A DNA stretch of 54,891 nucleotides, from contig JAEUTY010000019.1 in the NCBI GenBank assembly GCA_016787805.1, positions 1 to 54,891 on the forward strand, in the 5' to 3' direction. The stretch is from Flavobacterium sp. GTDB lineage: Bacteria; Bacteroidota; Bacteroidia; Flavobacteriales; Flavobacteriaceae. Made by a program: the position numbers and the translations under genes. Of the stretch, positions 17,573 through 27,519 are shown in pieces. How positions within the stretch are numbered: position 1 is the stretch's first letter; the number at the start of each line of letters is the position of its first letter. The notes under the pieces are model-generated. The model ran no database searches, was not told the DNA's origin, and saw nothing but the letters and a program-made list of their open reading frames with translations.

Positions 17573-17600
17573 TTTGAACTATATAATTGTAATATATTTG
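17573..17600 (+). promoter_or_regulatory. Promoter of the TlpA-like gene
   Basis: TTTG (17573-17576), a 16-bp spacer and TATATTTG (17593-17600). The -7 box is a perfect match and the spacing is slightly short. The start codon follows 23 bp later. Confidence 0.5.
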
Positions 17601-17623
17601 AATTCGAAATTAAAAAAATAGAC

Positions 17624-18619
17624 ATGAAAAAAGTAATAATGCTGTTGTTTTTAGCAGCCAATGCAATGACTGGTTTAGCGCAAGATACGGTTTCTTTTGT
17701 AGCCGATATTGCCAACAGAAACGGCGATGTGATTTATATTAAAGATATGATGAACAAACCTGTGAAAGAAATTAAAGTAGACGAAAAAGGGATTTTCGTA
17801 GGGTCTTTTTCGGTTTCAGATAATTTTTATTTGCTGTTTGATGGAGTGGAATACGCGCAATTGTTTTTGAAAAATGGCTATGATTTGAAATTGAAAATGG
17901 ACGCCAAAAACTTTGATGAATCTATTAAATTTACTGGAAAAGGTTCAGATGAGAATAACTATTTAGCTGAAACCGCTTTGCTAGATCAAAAATTCGACTA
18001 CGAAGGTTTGTTGGCAATGAATGAAGCCGATTTTAATAAAAGTTTAGAAGATAAAATCAATAGCGAAAAAGGAAAGCTTGAGAAGTCAAAATTGGATGCT
18101 AAGTTCATAGAGCTTCAAAAAACAAACATTGATAGAGGCGTTCAAGGCATTAAACAATATTACAACGAATCTCAAAAAAATAAAAAATTCAATAATACTA
18201 AAGCGCCTTCCTTTGACTATGAAAATCACGCTGGTGGAAAAACAAAATTGGAAGATTTAAAAGGGAAATACGTTTACATTGATGTCTGGGCTACTTGGTG
18301 TGGACCTTGTCGACAAGAAATTCCTAGTTTGAAATTGATTGAAGAAAAATACCACGGAAAAAATATTGCTTTTGTAAGTATTTCGGTAGATGCTGAAAAA
18401 GATCATGATAAATGGAAAACTTTTGTAACTGATAAAGCGTTAGGCGGAATACAATTGTATGCTGATAAAAGTTGGAATTCTGATTTTACAAAAGCTTTTG
18501 AAATCAACTCGATTCCAAGATTTATTATCATTGATCCAAATGGAAATGTGTTGGATGCCGATGCTGCTCGACCTTCAAACCCTAAATTGCAAGCCCAATT
18601 GGACAAGTTGCTTCAATAG
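17624..18619 (+). CDS. Secreted TlpA/ResA-like thiol-disulfide oxidoreductase
   Basis: 331 residues. A signal peptide (MKKVIMLLFLAANAMTGLAQ) directs it to the periplasm or outer surface. Residues 20-190 form a beta-rich and then helical region of the kind found before thioredoxin domains in this phylum (DUF4369-like, by resemblance only). The thioredoxin domain spans about 200-331 with the redox motif WCGPC (Cys226, Cys229) and the cis-Pro segment INSIPRFIIIDPNG. Proteins of this group reduce or exchange disulfides in the envelope, for example in cytochrome maturation. It is a single-gene unit with its own promoter and a shared terminator. A partner cannot be named from context. Confidence 0.88.
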   Translation: MKKVIMLLFLAANAMTGLAQDTVSFVADIANRNGDVIYIKDMMNKPVKEIKVDEKGIFVGSFSVSDNFYLLFDGVEYAQLFLKNGYDLKLKMDAKNFDESIKFTGKGSDENNYLAETALLDQKFDYEGLLAMNEADFNKSLEDKINSEKGKLEKSKLDAKFIELQKTNIDRGVQGIKQYYNESQKNKKFNNTKAPSFDYENHAGGKTKLEDLKGKYVYIDVWATWCGPCRQEIPSLKLIEEKYHGKNIAFVSISVDAEKDHDKWKTFVTDKALGGIQLYADKSWNSDFTKAFEINSIPRFIIIDPNGNVLDADAARPSNPKLQAQLDKLLQ

Positions 18620-18632
18620 TTCTAGATTTATT

Positions 18633-18693
18633 TAAAAAAACAATACATTCCACAGATTTTTACAATTAATTTTGCAAAATCGGTGGAATTTTT
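18633..18693. terminator. Bidirectional terminator
   Basis: ATTCCACAGATTTT (18647-18660) pairs with AAAATCGGTGGAAT (18676-18689) with one mismatch. A T-run follows on the plus strand (18689-18693), and an A-run at 18633-18640 serves the minus strand. It separates the convergent thioredoxin and M36 peptidase genes. Confidence 0.8.
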
Positions 18694-18701
18694 ATTTGTA
18701 A

Positions 18702-21308
18702 TTAATTTACAATTAGTTTCTTTGTTGAGCTAATGTTTTCTCCGTTTAATTTCAAAAGATAAACACCAGAAGAAAGGTTTTTTGCCGAAATTTGTTCTTC
18801 TGTAGAAAAAGAGTCGATAGTGTTTTTCATAATTAATCTTCCGTTTAAATCATACAATTGAATTTCCAAAAAGCCACTATAATTATTGACTTTAATTGTA
18901 AAGTCATTTGAAGTTGGGTTTGGGAAAACGGTTACTAAATCGTCATTCTGAAAATAATCAATGCCTAAGCTACAATTAGGCCCAGGTTCAGGGACAGTAA
19001 AGTCTTCAACTTGGTCAGTAGCAACATCTGTATCTCCAGAACTTGCATTTAATCCTAAACCTCTTCGAGCAAAAACTTCCCAAATTAGGCAATAATCTTG
19101 TCCACCAGTAATGGCTTGATCAGCAGCAATTATTGCATCACGACCTTCAACAAAAGAAGGCAAACAAGGTTGGAGTTTCAAGGCATCGACAACCAATTGG
19201 AGTACTTTGTTGTTGCCACCATTTCCTGTGTAAATGTTAGAGTCAAATCCGTATTTGTCAACATAAGCCCAAGTTAAATCCCAAAGCATTGCAGCCCAAA
19301 CTGATCCAACTCCGTGAGGAACAGCCAAAGTATTGGTATTGCCAAAAGTATGCGGATTAATGCTCATATCAGTAGAATACGGATACGTTCGGATACCATC
19401 GTCGGTGGTTGGTTGGTTAATAACAAATGTTCCAATTCCTCTACGATCAGCACCATTATCTCCTTGTTTCATTTGCATCACAAGTCCAAACCAATCCGAC
19501 CAACCTTCACTCATACGTTCTTCATTGAATAAACAGGATGTAGTGTTGATTCCGCCCGTAAGACGATTAGTAATTCCGTGTCCGTATTCGTGAGCAATTA
19601 CTAAATTATCGAAATCACCATCAACATTTACAAAATCAGAAAAAGGTTCACTCAAACTTACATTTAAAGTGTTTGAAGTCATGGCGTTGATTAAAAAATC
19701 GCCCACATCTTTTTTTACTGAAATCACAGGAATTGTAATTTCATTCGAACCAAAACCACCTAAATAATAATTTCCTGCTGTATTGTTGCACAAAATGACA
19801 GCAATAGCACCTGCATCTTGAGCATTGAAAATCTTTTCATTGGTGCTACAAATACCTCTTGAGATTACCGCAATTTTCCCATTTACTTGACTGGCATTCA
19901 TAAAAGGTGAACATCCGTCCGAAGTGTCATTTATGCCGTCATCTGCCAAAACTAAATTGGCAGTCAAACTATTGGGCGATTGCGGTAGATTGACATGACC
20001 AAAAATAAAACCGTTGTCAAAAGCTATATAACTTCCTGCTACGCTTGATGGCGAATTTACCGTAATAATGTTGGCTCCACTTTTTCGATTCCAAATGTAC
20101 ATTTGCATTCGGCCATTGTCACCATCTGGTGGTGTGCCAAAATTGGCGTTGTTTAAACCGCCACCGTCTTGAGATTGTGCCAAAACATGGTCGTTTCCTT
20201 CGGCTAAATTGGAATAATTAGTTTCCTGAAAGTTGCCGTTTTCTTCATCAAATCCGTAGTGATAAAACACATCATGCATGATGTTGTTCATGTAAAACAA
20301 ATTTGTTGTAGCGGCATCTAAGTAATCAATAGCAGGCGTGTTAGTTCCGAGGTAAGGAAAGTCAAAAATCAAACCTGTTCCACCATCAGGACTGAAGTTG
20401 CCTTCAGGATCATCATCGTCATTTAGATCTTCAAAAGCGTATACGTTATTGCCTCGCGTGATGGTAAAATCAGCGCCTGTAATTCCGTCAATATCGTGCC
20501 AACCAAAAGGTGAAGCGGCAAGATTTTCGGGATTCGAAATGAGTTGTATCGGTCCGTGATTCGGACTTTCTGTTGTAAAAGGAACCACACGATAAGAACC
20601 AGATTGCGTTTCTAAAATGGAATTATTTTTCTTAAAAGCGATGGAATTAAAGTTGAATCCAAAATTTTCATTACTGTTGTGCTTGTGGTCAAATGAACAC
20701 GAAACCATAAAATCATTTTTTTGGAGCAATTCACCTGTAACAGCATCGATTCGAACGCTCCACATGTGATTTTGTTGCGGAACATCGATGTAAAAATCCC
20801 ATGCCAAAAGAAGGTTTTTGTTTGCTGTCAAATGATAAACCAATTGTGCTTTTATTGGATCGGCTTTTTCTTGGTTGGAAAGAATAAAAGTGTGTGTATC
20901 CAAAGCACTTACGATTTGTGAAGTTGGAGTAGAACTAATTTCAAGTGCTATTTTAGCTTTATTTAACGCATCTAAAACACTAATTTGAGGTATTGTAGTA
21001 TTGGTTTTTGAGCTGCAATTCTTAATAAAACGATTTCCAATATGGATAACCTGATTGTTTTTTATCCAAACATTTGAAATAGCATTAAAGATTTCAATAC
21101 CTTGAAAACGCTGTTGAATATAATAGTTCGAAATTTTTGTGGTTTTTGACGTGGCTTTACTTGCAATAACCCAATCCGAAACATCATTTTGAGTTAAATC
21201 TAATCGGGATAAGTTGTTGTTCAAGTAAAGCTGTATCTTTTCTTGATTATTTTGTGCCAGCAAAAATAAAGGTGCGAGAAGTAAGATGAAAAAATAATTT
21301 CTTTTCAT
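18702..21308 (-). CDS. Secreted M36 (fungalysin-type) zinc metallopeptidase with T9SS sorting domain
   Basis: 868 residues. A signal peptide (ending near LLAQ) is followed by an FTP-like propeptide with PepSY-type features. The catalytic domain has the zinc motif HEYGH (about residue 573) and the downstream Glu ligand in NEERMSEGWSDWFG. A protease-associated (PA) domain appears inserted before the zinc motif (about 400-560, with DDGINDTSDGCSPF and NAQDAGAIAVILCNN). The last 75 residues are a type A T9SS sorting domain: FPNPTSNDFTIKV, LYDLNGRLI, LSSGVYLLKL and a KKLIVN tail. It should be exported, passed through the outer membrane by T9SS, and degrade extracellular protein. A TAAGTTTG box lies upstream at 21326-21333. 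Confidence 0.95.
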   Translation of the reverse strand: MKRNYFFILLLAPLFLLAQNNQEKIQLYLNNNLSRLDLTQNDVSDWVIASKATSKTTKISNYYIQQRFQGIEIFNAISNVWIKNNQVIHIGNRFIKNCSSKTNTTIPQISVLDALNKAKIALEISSTPTSQIVSALDTHTFILSNQEKADPIKAQLVYHLTANKNLLLAWDFYIDVPQQNHMWSVRIDAVTGELLQKNDFMVSCSFDHKHNSNENFGFNFNSIAFKKNNSILETQSGSYRVVPFTTESPNHGPIQLISNPENLAASPFGWHDIDGITGADFTITRGNNVYAFEDLNDDDDPEGNFSPDGGTGLIFDFPYLGTNTPAIDYLDAATTNLFYMNNIMHDVFYHYGFDEENGNFQETNYSNLAEGNDHVLAQSQDGGGLNNANFGTPPDGDNGRMQMYIWNRKSGANIITVNSPSSVAGSYIAFDNGFIFGHVNLPQSPNSLTANLVLADDGINDTSDGCSPFMNASQVNGKIAVISRGICSTNEKIFNAQDAGAIAVILCNNTAGNYYLGGFGSNEITIPVISVKKDVGDFLINAMTSNTLNVSLSEPFSDFVNVDGDFDNLVIAHEYGHGITNRLTGGINTTSCLFNEERMSEGWSDWFGLVMQMKQGDNGADRRGIGTFVINQPTTDDGIRTYPYSTDMSINPHTFGNTNTLAVPHGVGSVWAAMLWDLTWAYVDKYGFDSNIYTGNGGNNKVLQLVVDALKLQPCLPSFVEGRDAIIAADQAITGGQDYCLIWEVFARRGLGLNASSGDTDVATDQVEDFTVPEPGPNCSLGIDYFQNDDLVTVFPNPTSNDFTIKVNNYSGFLEIQLYDLNGRLIMKNTIDSFSTEEQISAKNLSSGVYLLKLNGENISSTKKLIVN

Positions 21309-21382
21309 AAGACGACAATTTTTAGCAAACTTAGCCTTTTTGAGTCAATAAAACTATAAAAACCCTTAAAATAAAGTATACT

Positions 21383-22717
21383 TTAAGTGACTATTTTGTT
21401 ATAAATCAATGCTTTTCCATCTGTGAGCATCGAAACAAAATGGCAAATATGTAGTAAACGTTCGTACAAACTGTCTTTTTCCAAATGGTGTTTTTCGGGT
21501 AAAATTTTGAGTAACAATTTGTCGTAATTGGTGGCTTTGCCTTCGTGGTTATTGTTGAATGCTGTGATGAATTTGTCTAGTAAATTATTGATGATTTGGT
21601 AACCAGTGAGCTCTTTTTCGATTACTTCGTGACTTTGGTAAATGTTTTTGATACTGAGTTTGATAATGTCGTCAATTTGTGCTTTGTATTGGCTTTTATC
21701 CGTCAAAGCGAAAGGGAATTCGCCTTTTAAAATGGCTTCTTCGTTTTCTATAAAAACAGTAACCGCATCGTTGATCAGGTTTCCGATAGCCAAAGCACGT
21801 AAATAACTGATGCGATCTTCTTTGGTGGTCAAGGTTTGGTATTTGGCTGTATCAATCGTGTTTTTAACCAATTTGATTAAATATTCCAAAGCATAATCTT
21901 CAGAAACCAAGCCTAAGTTTATGCCGTCTTCAAAATCTATAATTGTATAGCAAATATCATCTGCGGCTTCAACCAAATAGGCAAGTGGATGGCGTTCGTA
22001 ACCCATATCATCGCCTGATTTATTTGGAATTAAGCCCAATTCATCAGCAACTTCTTTAAAAAAAGCAGCATCGGATTGGAAGAAACCGTATTTTTTATCA
22101 CAAATTTTAGCAGTTGGTTTTTTAGGTAAACTTTCTTTTGGATACTTCATAAAGGCTCCCAAAACCGCGTAAGTTAAACGGATGCTTCCTTCAATTCCTG
22201 GTCGCGAACTTGTTAAAACTGAAAACCCGTTGGCGTTGCCTTCAAAATCGATTAAATCTTGCCATTGTTTGGGTGTGAGTTGGTCTTTGAATTTGGATCC
22301 TTTTCCGATTGAGAAATATTCGCCAATTGCTTTTTCACCTGAGTGTCCAAACGGCGGATTTCCGATGTCATGCGCTAAAGATGCTGCTGCTACAATTGCA
22401 CCAAAGTCGTTGGCTTGATACCCGTGAACTTCTTGTAAATGCGGGTACTTTTCGATGATTTTTTTTCCCACCAAACGACCTATGGAACGCCCAACTACTG
22501 AAACTTCTAAACTGTGAGTGAGTCGCGTGTGAACGAAATCGGTTTTGGATAAAGGAATGACTTGGGTTTTGTCTTGCAAGCTGCGAAACGCCGACGAAAA
22601 AATGATGCGATCGTAATCGACTTCAAAGCCTAAACGGGTGTCGTCTTGCTCGATGCGCAGTCGTTTGCCTTTGTCGCCTTGGCGTTTGAGTGATAAGAGT
22701 TGTTCCCAGTTCATCAT
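21383..22717 (-). CDS. dgt: dGTPase-like deoxynucleoside triphosphate triphosphohydrolase
   Basis: 444-residue HD-domain enzyme that splits dNTPs to deoxynucleoside and triphosphate, controlling dNTP pools. The signature is seen in SSAFRSLQDKTQVIPL, THSLEVSVVGRSIG (His ligand) and SLAHDIGNPPFGHSGE with the HD pair near residues 116-117. A later Asp is in EAADDICYTIIDFEDG. Two adjacent ATGs (22715-22717 and 22712-22714) are both possible starts. The symbol follows the family; substrate preference cannot be read from sequence. A tandem AGCTTTT repeat lies just upstream. Confidence 0.9.
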   Translation of the reverse strand: MMNWEQLLSLKRQGDKGKRLRIEQDDTRLGFEVDYDRIIFSSAFRSLQDKTQVIPLSKTDFVHTRLTHSLEVSVVGRSIGRLVGKKIIEKYPHLQEVHGYQANDFGAIVAAASLAHDIGNPPFGHSGEKAIGEYFSIGKGSKFKDQLTPKQWQDLIDFEGNANGFSVLTSSRPGIEGSIRLTYAVLGAFMKYPKESLPKKPTAKICDKKYGFFQSDAAFFKEVADELGLIPNKSGDDMGYERHPLAYLVEAADDICYTIIDFEDGINLGLVSEDYALEYLIKLVKNTIDTAKYQTLTTKEDRISYLRALAIGNLINDAVTVFIENEEAILKGEFPFALTDKSQYKAQIDDIIKLSIKNIYQSHEVIEKELTGYQIINNLLDKFITAFNNNHEGKATNYDKLLLKILPEKHHLEKDSLYERLLHICHFVSMLTDGKALIYNKIVT

Positions 22718-22733
22718 GGTGATTTCAGATTTC

Positions 22734-22772
22734 AGCTTTTAGCTTTTAGCTTTTAGCTTTTAGCTTTTAGCT
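22734..22772. repeat. Tandem AGCTTTT heptanucleotide repeat
   Basis: Five exact copies of AGCTTTT followed by a partial unit (22734-22772), 17 bp upstream of the dgt start codon, in the space between dgt and the acetyltransferase gene. A slip-prone tract in a leader region; no gene inside. Confidence 0.85.
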
Positions 22773-22796
22773 GTAAAATTAGGTGGTAAAGATAGG

Positions 22797-23246
22797 TTAT
22801 TTTAGTATTTTTTTCATGCAAACGCTATTTTCCACACCAATGTACTGCCCGAAGTTGTCTATTCTTTGATAACCCATTTTGGTGTAAAGTGCAACAGCAT
22901 CGGTTTGTAAGTGTCCAGTTTCTAAAAGGCTTACCGCGTAACCTTCTTCTTTGGCCCAAGTTTCTAGTTCGGTCAAGATTAGTGTAGCAATTCCTTTTCC
23001 GCGGTGCTCGGGTAGGACATACATGCGTTTCATTTCGGCCGCATTTTCAAATTCTTTGTAAGCGCCAATTCCGATTGGAGTTTCATTTTCATAAGCAATT
23101 AAGGCGTTTTTCAATGCACTCGATTTGTTGAATTGCGCATAAAATTCGTGGTCGTCACCATCCAAAACCCGAAGATAGGCATCGAGTTGTACGACTAATT
23201 TTTCGAAGTCGGGATTATCGGATGTGGTTCGCTTAAGAGTAATCAT
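22797..23246 (-). CDS. GNAT family N-acetyltransferase
   Basis: 149 residues with the Gcn5-related fold. The acetyl-CoA-binding segment reads MYVLPEHRGKGIATLILTEL, followed by the late motif GHLQTDAVALYTKMGYQRID. The acceptor substrate is unknown. The start codon lies 2 bp after the stop of the preceding small gene, so the two are probably cotranscribed. Confidence 0.88.
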   Translation of the reverse strand: MITLKRTTSDNPDFEKLVVQLDAYLRVLDGDDHEFYAQFNKSSALKNALIAYENETPIGIGAYKEFENAAEMKRMYVLPEHRGKGIATLILTELETWAKEEGYAVSLLETGHLQTDAVALYTKMGYQRIDNFGQYIGVENSVCMKKILK

Positions 23247-23248
23247 TT

Positions 23249-23467
23249 TTATTTATCGTTAGCCAAAAAGAAATTACGTGATTTCTCTGGATATTGGTTG
23301 TAGCTTTTGTCGCTTGGGTTGGCAATTACGGTTTTGATGTTGATTTCGTTGCCGATTTTAAAATTTGCCACGGTATACTGGTAATCCAATAAATACTTTC
23401 CGCAGAAAAAATTACCGTTTTCGTCTTGTTCGATAATGCCAGTGTAAATGCCTTTTTTTTCTTTCAT
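23249..23467 (-). CDS. Small protein of unknown function upstream of a GNAT gene
   Basis: 72 residues, starting MKEKKGIYTGIIEQDENG. I do not recognise the family. The sequence suggests a small all-beta, probably OB- or SH3-like cytoplasmic domain (alternating GIYTGIIEQ, NFFCGKYLLDYQ, KIGNEINIKTVI) with no signal peptide or membrane segment. It sits 2 bp before the acetyltransferase and probably forms a two-gene unit with it. Coding-like composition and the tight spacing support it as a real gene. Confidence 0.7.
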   Translation of the reverse strand: MKEKKGIYTGIIEQDENGNFFCGKYLLDYQYTVANFKIGNEINIKTVIANPSDKSYNQYPEKSRNFFLANDK

Positions 23468-23480
23468 AAGTTGTTTTTTT

Positions 23481-23540
23481 TAGCCCCGATTGCAACGGAT
23501 CCTGATTTATCGGGAGAAGTGTAAAGCGGGAAATAGCTCC
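23481..23540 (+). repeat. Dispersed intergenic repeat, copy B
   Basis: TAGCCCCGATTGCAACGG at the left and AAAGCGGGAAATAGCTCC at the right are shared with copy A (minus strand 1856-1916); the middle differs. The pattern matches the common Flavobacterium intergenic element that begins TAGCCCCGAT and ends GCGGGAAATAGCTCC. It lies between the small gene and the nrdA terminator. Confidence 0.7.
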
Positions 23541-23578
23541 AAAAAATCAAAAACAGCTATCGCATTGACAGCTGTTTT
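23541..23578 (-). terminator. Terminator of nrdA
   Basis: A 9-bp stem on the minus strand (AAAACAGCT with AGCTGTTTT, 23550-23558 and 23570-23578) followed by a T-rich tract. It lies 26 bp after the nrdA stop codon. Confidence 0.75.
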
Positions 23579-23604
23579 CTTTATTCTATATTCATTTCAC
23601 TTTA

Positions 23605-26025
23605 TTAAGAACCGCACATTTCACAATCGTCTGGGCCAGCATTTCTAGCTCTTTCGATCATGGCTGCAAAATCTTCGGCGGTCATTTCGCCAGTTTCATT
23701 TGGCGCTTCTACTTCTACGGCAACGGCTTCAGTGATTACGGTTGGTTCTGCTTTTTTATCGTTGTTCAATGTAAACTTAATTGCGTCAACGGCTGCTTTG
23801 GTCCTCAAGTAGTACATTCCGGTTTTTAAGCCGCTTTTCCAAGCGTAGAAATGCATTGAAGTTAATTTAGCATAGTTGGCATCTTGCATGAACAAGTTGA
23901 GCGATTGCGATTGATCGATGAAATAACCTCTGTGGCGTGACATGTCGATGATGTCTTTCATTGACATTTCCCAAACGGTTTTGTAGAGTTCTTTCAAGTC
24001 TTGCGGAATGCCATCGATGTTTTGTACCGAACCATTGTGACGCATGATTTCTTGTTTTAGCGTTTCGTTCCACAAACCTCTTTCTACTAAATCGTTCAAT
24101 AAGTGTTTGTTTACCACGATGAATTCGCCTGACAATACTCGACGAGTATAAATATTAGAAGTGTAAGGTTCGAACGCTTCGTTGTTTCCTAAAATTTGCG
24201 AAGTAGAAGCCGTTGGCATTGGTGCTACTAACAATGAGTTACGTACACCGTGTTCCATTACTTCTTTTCGTAAACTGGCCCAATCCCAACGACCTGAAAG
24301 TTCTTCGTCTTTGATGTTCCACAAGTTGTGTTGGAATTCTCCTTGCGAAATTGGTGAACCTTCAAAAGATGAATACGGACCTTCTTCTTTGGCCATTTCC
24401 ATGGAAGCGGTTACTGCTGCAAAGTATAGCGTTTCGAAAATATCTTGGTTCAATTGTTTGGCTTCGTCGCTGGTAAATGGCATGCGCAACATGATGAATG
24501 CGTCGGCCAAACCTTGTACGCCCAATCCAACTGGACGGTGACGCATGTTCGAGTTCTCGGCTTCTTTTACAGGATAGTAATTGCGGTCGATTACTTTGTT
24601 TAAGTTGCGAGTTACACGTTTGGTTACGTTGAATAATAATTCGTGGTTGAATGTACCATTCTCCACAAACATTGGTAATGAAATCGAGGCTAAGTTACAC
24701 ACTGCGATTTCGTCGGCCGAAGTATATTCCATGATTTCAGTACACAAATTCGACGAACGAATAGTACCCAAATTCTTTTGGTTTGATTTGCGGTTGGCTG
24801 CATCTTTGTACAACATGTATGGCGTTCCCGTTTCGATTTGCGATTCGAGGATTTTCTCCCATAATTCGCGTGCTTTCACGGTTTTTCTTCCTTTTCCAGC
24901 CGCTTCATACGAAGTATATAAGGCTTCAAATTCGTCTCCGTAAACGTCGCATAATTTCGGACATTCATTCGGACACATTAACGTCCAATTGGCATCTTCT
25001 TCCACGCGTTTCATGAACAAATCCGATGTCCACATCGCGAAAAATAAGTCGCGAGCACGCATTTCTTCTTTACCTGTATTCTTTTTCAAATCGAGGAATT
25101 CGAAGATATCCGCATGCCAAGTTTCTAGATAAATAGCGAAACTTCCTTTGCGTTTTCCACCACCTTGATCTACGTAACGAGCCGTGTCGTTGAACACGCG
25201 TAGCATCGGAACAATTCCGTTAGAAGTTCCGTTGGTTCCACGAATGTACGAACCTGTAGCACGAACATTGTGAATAGACAAACCGATTCCACCTGCCGAT
25301 TGCGAGATTTTGGCGGTTTGTTTTAAGGTGTCGTAAATTCCGTCGATACTGTCGTCTTTCATGGTTAAAAGGAAGCACGATGACATTTGCGGTTTTGGAG
25401 TTCCAGCGTTGAATAAAGTTGGAGTAGCGTGAGTGAAGAATTTCTTCGACATCAAGTCGTACGTTTCAATTACCGCATCTAAATCGTTGAGGTGTATTCC
25501 CACTGAAACACGCATTAACATGTGTTGCGGACGCTCTACAATTTTACCGTTGATGCGTAATAAATACGAACGCTCTAAGGTTTTAAAACCAAAATAATCG
25601 TAATTGAAATCGCGGTTGTATATGATGTGTGAGTTTAAAAACTCGGCATTTTCTTGGATTACTTTGTGTACTTCCTCAGAAAGCAATGGTGCTTCTTGGT
25701 TGGTACGTGGGTTTACATAATGGTACATTTCATTCATCGTTTCTGAGAATGATTTGTTGGTGTTTTTGTGTAAGTTAGAAATCGCGATACGAGCAGCCAA
25801 TTGCGCATAATCAGGATGCGTAACCGTCATGGATGCCGCGGTTTCAGCGGCTAAATTATCGAGTTCAGATGTAGTTACTCCGTCATACAATCCTTCAATC
25901 ACACGCATGGCCACTTTTACAGCGTCGACCATGTCATTCAATCCATAGCATAATTTTTTTATTCTGTCGGTGATTTTGTCAAACATTACGGGTTCTTTGT
26001 GCCCGTCTCTTTTTACTACATACAT
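23605..26025 (-). CDS. nrdA: Ribonucleoside-diphosphate reductase alpha subunit, class Ia (eukaryote-like)
   Basis: 806 residues. An ATP-cone occupies the first 90 residues ([15 protein letters not shown]). The catalytic barrel has the redox Cys in [12 protein letters not shown] and the radical-transfer Cys in [13 protein letters not shown]. The motif [17 protein letters not shown] and the segment [20 protein letters not shown] closely resemble eukaryotic R1 rather than E. coli NrdA. The tail ends CEMCGS, the swinging-arm CxxC also of eukaryotic type. It makes dNDPs from NDPs with NrdB. nrdB lies 176 bp upstream on the same strand. Confidence 0.96.
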   Translation of the reverse strand: MYVVKRDGHKEPVMFDKITDRIKKLCYGLNDMVDAVKVAMRVIEGLYDGVTTSELDNLAAETAASMTVTHPDYAQLAARIAISNLHKNTNKSFSETMNEMYHYVNPRTNQEAPLLSEEVHKVIQENAEFLNSHIIYNRDFNYDYFGFKTLERSYLLRINGKIVERPQHMLMRVSVGIHLNDLDAVIETYDLMSKKFFTHATPTLFNAGTPKPQMSSCFLLTMKDDSIDGIYDTLKQTAKISQSAGGIGLSIHNVRATGSYIRGTNGTSNGIVPMLRVFNDTARYVDQGGGKRKGSFAIYLETWHADIFEFLDLKKNTGKEEMRARDLFFAMWTSDLFMKRVEEDANWTLMCPNECPKLCDVYGDEFEALYTSYEAAGKGRKTVKARELWEKILESQIETGTPYMLYKDAANRKSNQKNLGTIRSSNLCTEIMEYTSADEIAVCNLASISLPMFVENGTFNHELLFNVTKRVTRNLNKVIDRNYYPVKEAENSNMRHRPVGLGVQGLADAFIMLRMPFTSDEAKQLNQDIFETLYFAAVTASMEMAKEEGPYSSFEGSPISQGEFQHNLWNIKDEELSGRWDWASLRKEVMEHGVRNSLLVAPMPTASTSQILGNNEAFEPYTSNIYTRRVLSGEFIVVNKHLLNDLVERGLWNETLKQEIMRHNGSVQNIDGIPQDLKELYKTVWEMSMKDIIDMSRHRGYFIDQSQSLNLFMQDANYAKLTSMHFYAWKSGLKTGMYYLRTKAAVDAIKFTLNNDKKAEPTVITEAVAVEVEAPNETGEMTAEDFAAMIERARNAGPDDCEMCGS

Positions 26026-26201
26026 AAGGTTTCGTTTTTTGTGAAATAGAAAATCCCTTCTCTATTTCGGGTTATTTGTTTATAGCTATTAGCTGTCAGG
26101 CATCAGCATTTAGCCTTTTTTTTGAATAAAGCCTGAATGGATTGTTTAGAATTTTTCTTTTAAGCAAGTTCAGCTAATTGCCGATTGCTAAAAGCTAGAA
26201 C

Positions 26202-27179
26202 CTAGAAATCGGCGTCGAAACTAATTTTGCTGGCTTCTGAATCGCTGTTCATTACGCCGGCTTTTTGGTATTCGGCCACGCGTTTTTCAAAGAAATTGGT
26301 TTTTCCTTGGAGCGAAATCATGTCCATAAAATCAAATGGATTGGATGAGTTGTACACTCGGTCGCAACCTAATTCTACTAATAAGCGATCGGTTACGAAT
26401 TCTAAATATTGGGTCATCAACGTAGCGTTCATTCCAATCAAACTTACCGGTAGTGACTCGGTGATGAATTTGCGTTCGATGTCTAGTGCGTTGGTCAAAA
26501 TTTCGGTAATACGCGCTTTAGGTACTTTGTTTACCAAATGATGGTTGTGTAAGTGAACGGCAAAGTCGCAGTGCATTCCTTCGTCACGCGAGATTAATTC
26601 GTTAGAGAATGTTAACCCTGGCATTAAGCCACGTTTTTTCAACCAGAAAATCGAGCAGAACGAACCTGAAAAGAAAATACCTTCAACAGCAGCAAAAGCG
26701 ATTAAGCGTTCGGCAAAACTTGGTGATTCAATCCAACGCAGCGCCCATTCTGCCTTTTCTTTGATAGCAGGGAACACTTCGATGGCGTGGAATAATTGGT
26801 TTTTTTCGGCTTCGTCTTTTACATAGGTATCAATCAACAACGAATAAGTTTCGCTGTGAATGTTTTCCATCATTAATTGAAATCCATAGAAAAATTTGGC
26901 TTCTGGATATTGTACTTCGCTTACAAAGTTTTCGGCTAAGTTTTCGTTTACAATTCCGTCAGAAGCTGCGAAAAACGCCAAAATGTGCTTAATGAAGTAT
27001 TTTTCATCGGCATTTAATTTGTTGTTCCAATCGTTTAAATCGGTGTGTAAGTCAATTTCTTCGGCAGTCCAAATACACGCTTCTTGTTTTTTGTACCATT
27101 CCCAGATATCTTGATGCTTAATCGGGAAAATCACGAAGCGATCTTTGTTCTCTTTCAGAATTGGTTCTATGAATGACAT
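26202..27179 (-). CDS. nrdB: Ribonucleoside-diphosphate reductase beta subunit, class Ia (eukaryote-like)
   Basis: 325 residues of the R2 ferritin-like fold that holds the diiron-tyrosyl radical cofactor. The radical Tyr is in [12 protein letters not shown] and metal ligands are in [19 protein letters not shown] and [10 protein letters not shown]. Long stretches such as [24 protein letters not shown] and [15 protein letters not shown] match animal R2, and the tail ends SFDADF, as in human R2 (LDADF). It is transcribed before nrdA. No NrdR box was recognised upstream. Confidence 0.96.
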   Translation of the reverse strand: MSFIEPILKENKDRFVIFPIKHQDIWEWYKKQEACIWTAEEIDLHTDLNDWNNKLNADEKYFIKHILAFFAASDGIVNENLAENFVSEVQYPEAKFFYGFQLMMENIHSETYSLLIDTYVKDEAEKNQLFHAIEVFPAIKEKAEWALRWIESPSFAERLIAFAAVEGIFFSGSFCSIFWLKKRGLMPGLTFSNELISRDEGMHCDFAVHLHNHHLVNKVPKARITEILTNALDIERKFITESLPVSLIGMNATLMTQYLEFVTDRLLVELGCDRVYNSSNPFDFMDMISLQGKTNFFEKRVAEYQKAGVMNSDSEASKISFDADF

Positions 27180-27519
27180 AATTTAGGGATTTTTTTTAGG
27201 TTTTTTTAACTCTTTTCGTCTGTTACAAAGATTGTCATTTGAAAGCAAAAAAGAAAGTCAAACTTATCCACAATTGGCTTTAGTTTTTAACAATGCGTAG
27301 GAAAAATACTATTTTACATATTGAATGTAAATCATTGGTTAACAAATAGTTATAAATAAAAAAATCAACAAAACCCAATAAAAATAAGGGTTTTGTCGGT
27401 TTTAAAAAATTGTTTTCGTGCAATTTTCGGAGCGTCGTGTTATGGAATTGTAAATAAAAAAAACCGCAGATTTCAATCGTGAAAACTACGGTTTTTAAAA
27501 TTCGTTTTAGAACTAAAAC
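27180..27519. other. 340-bp intergenic region without a gene
   Basis: Between nrdB and the lysine-rich gene, both on the minus strand. It holds the terminator of the lysine-rich gene (27452-27496), a second hairpin ACAAAACCC/GGGTTTTGT (27368-27376 and 27388-27396) without a clear T-run, and AT-rich DNA that should contain the nrdB promoter. AATCTTTG on the minus strand near 27230 is a 7-of-8 match to the -7 element. No open frame of credible composition was found. Confidence 0.6.
27452..27496 (-). terminator. Terminator of the lysine-rich protein gene
   Basis: AAAAACCGCAG (27459-27469) pairs with CTACGGTTTTT (27486-27496) with one mismatch; a T-run follows on the minus strand. It begins 24 bp after the stop codon. 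Confidence 0.75.

Noticed and set aside
22734-22772. CRISPR-like array
   Set aside because: The units are 7 bp, adjacent and without spacers; no cas gene is present. No CRISPR array was seen anywhere in the window.
27180-27300. NrdR-binding boxes before nrdB
   Set aside because: I looked for paired ACAnnATnnTGT-type boxes and found none; the region is only AT-rich.
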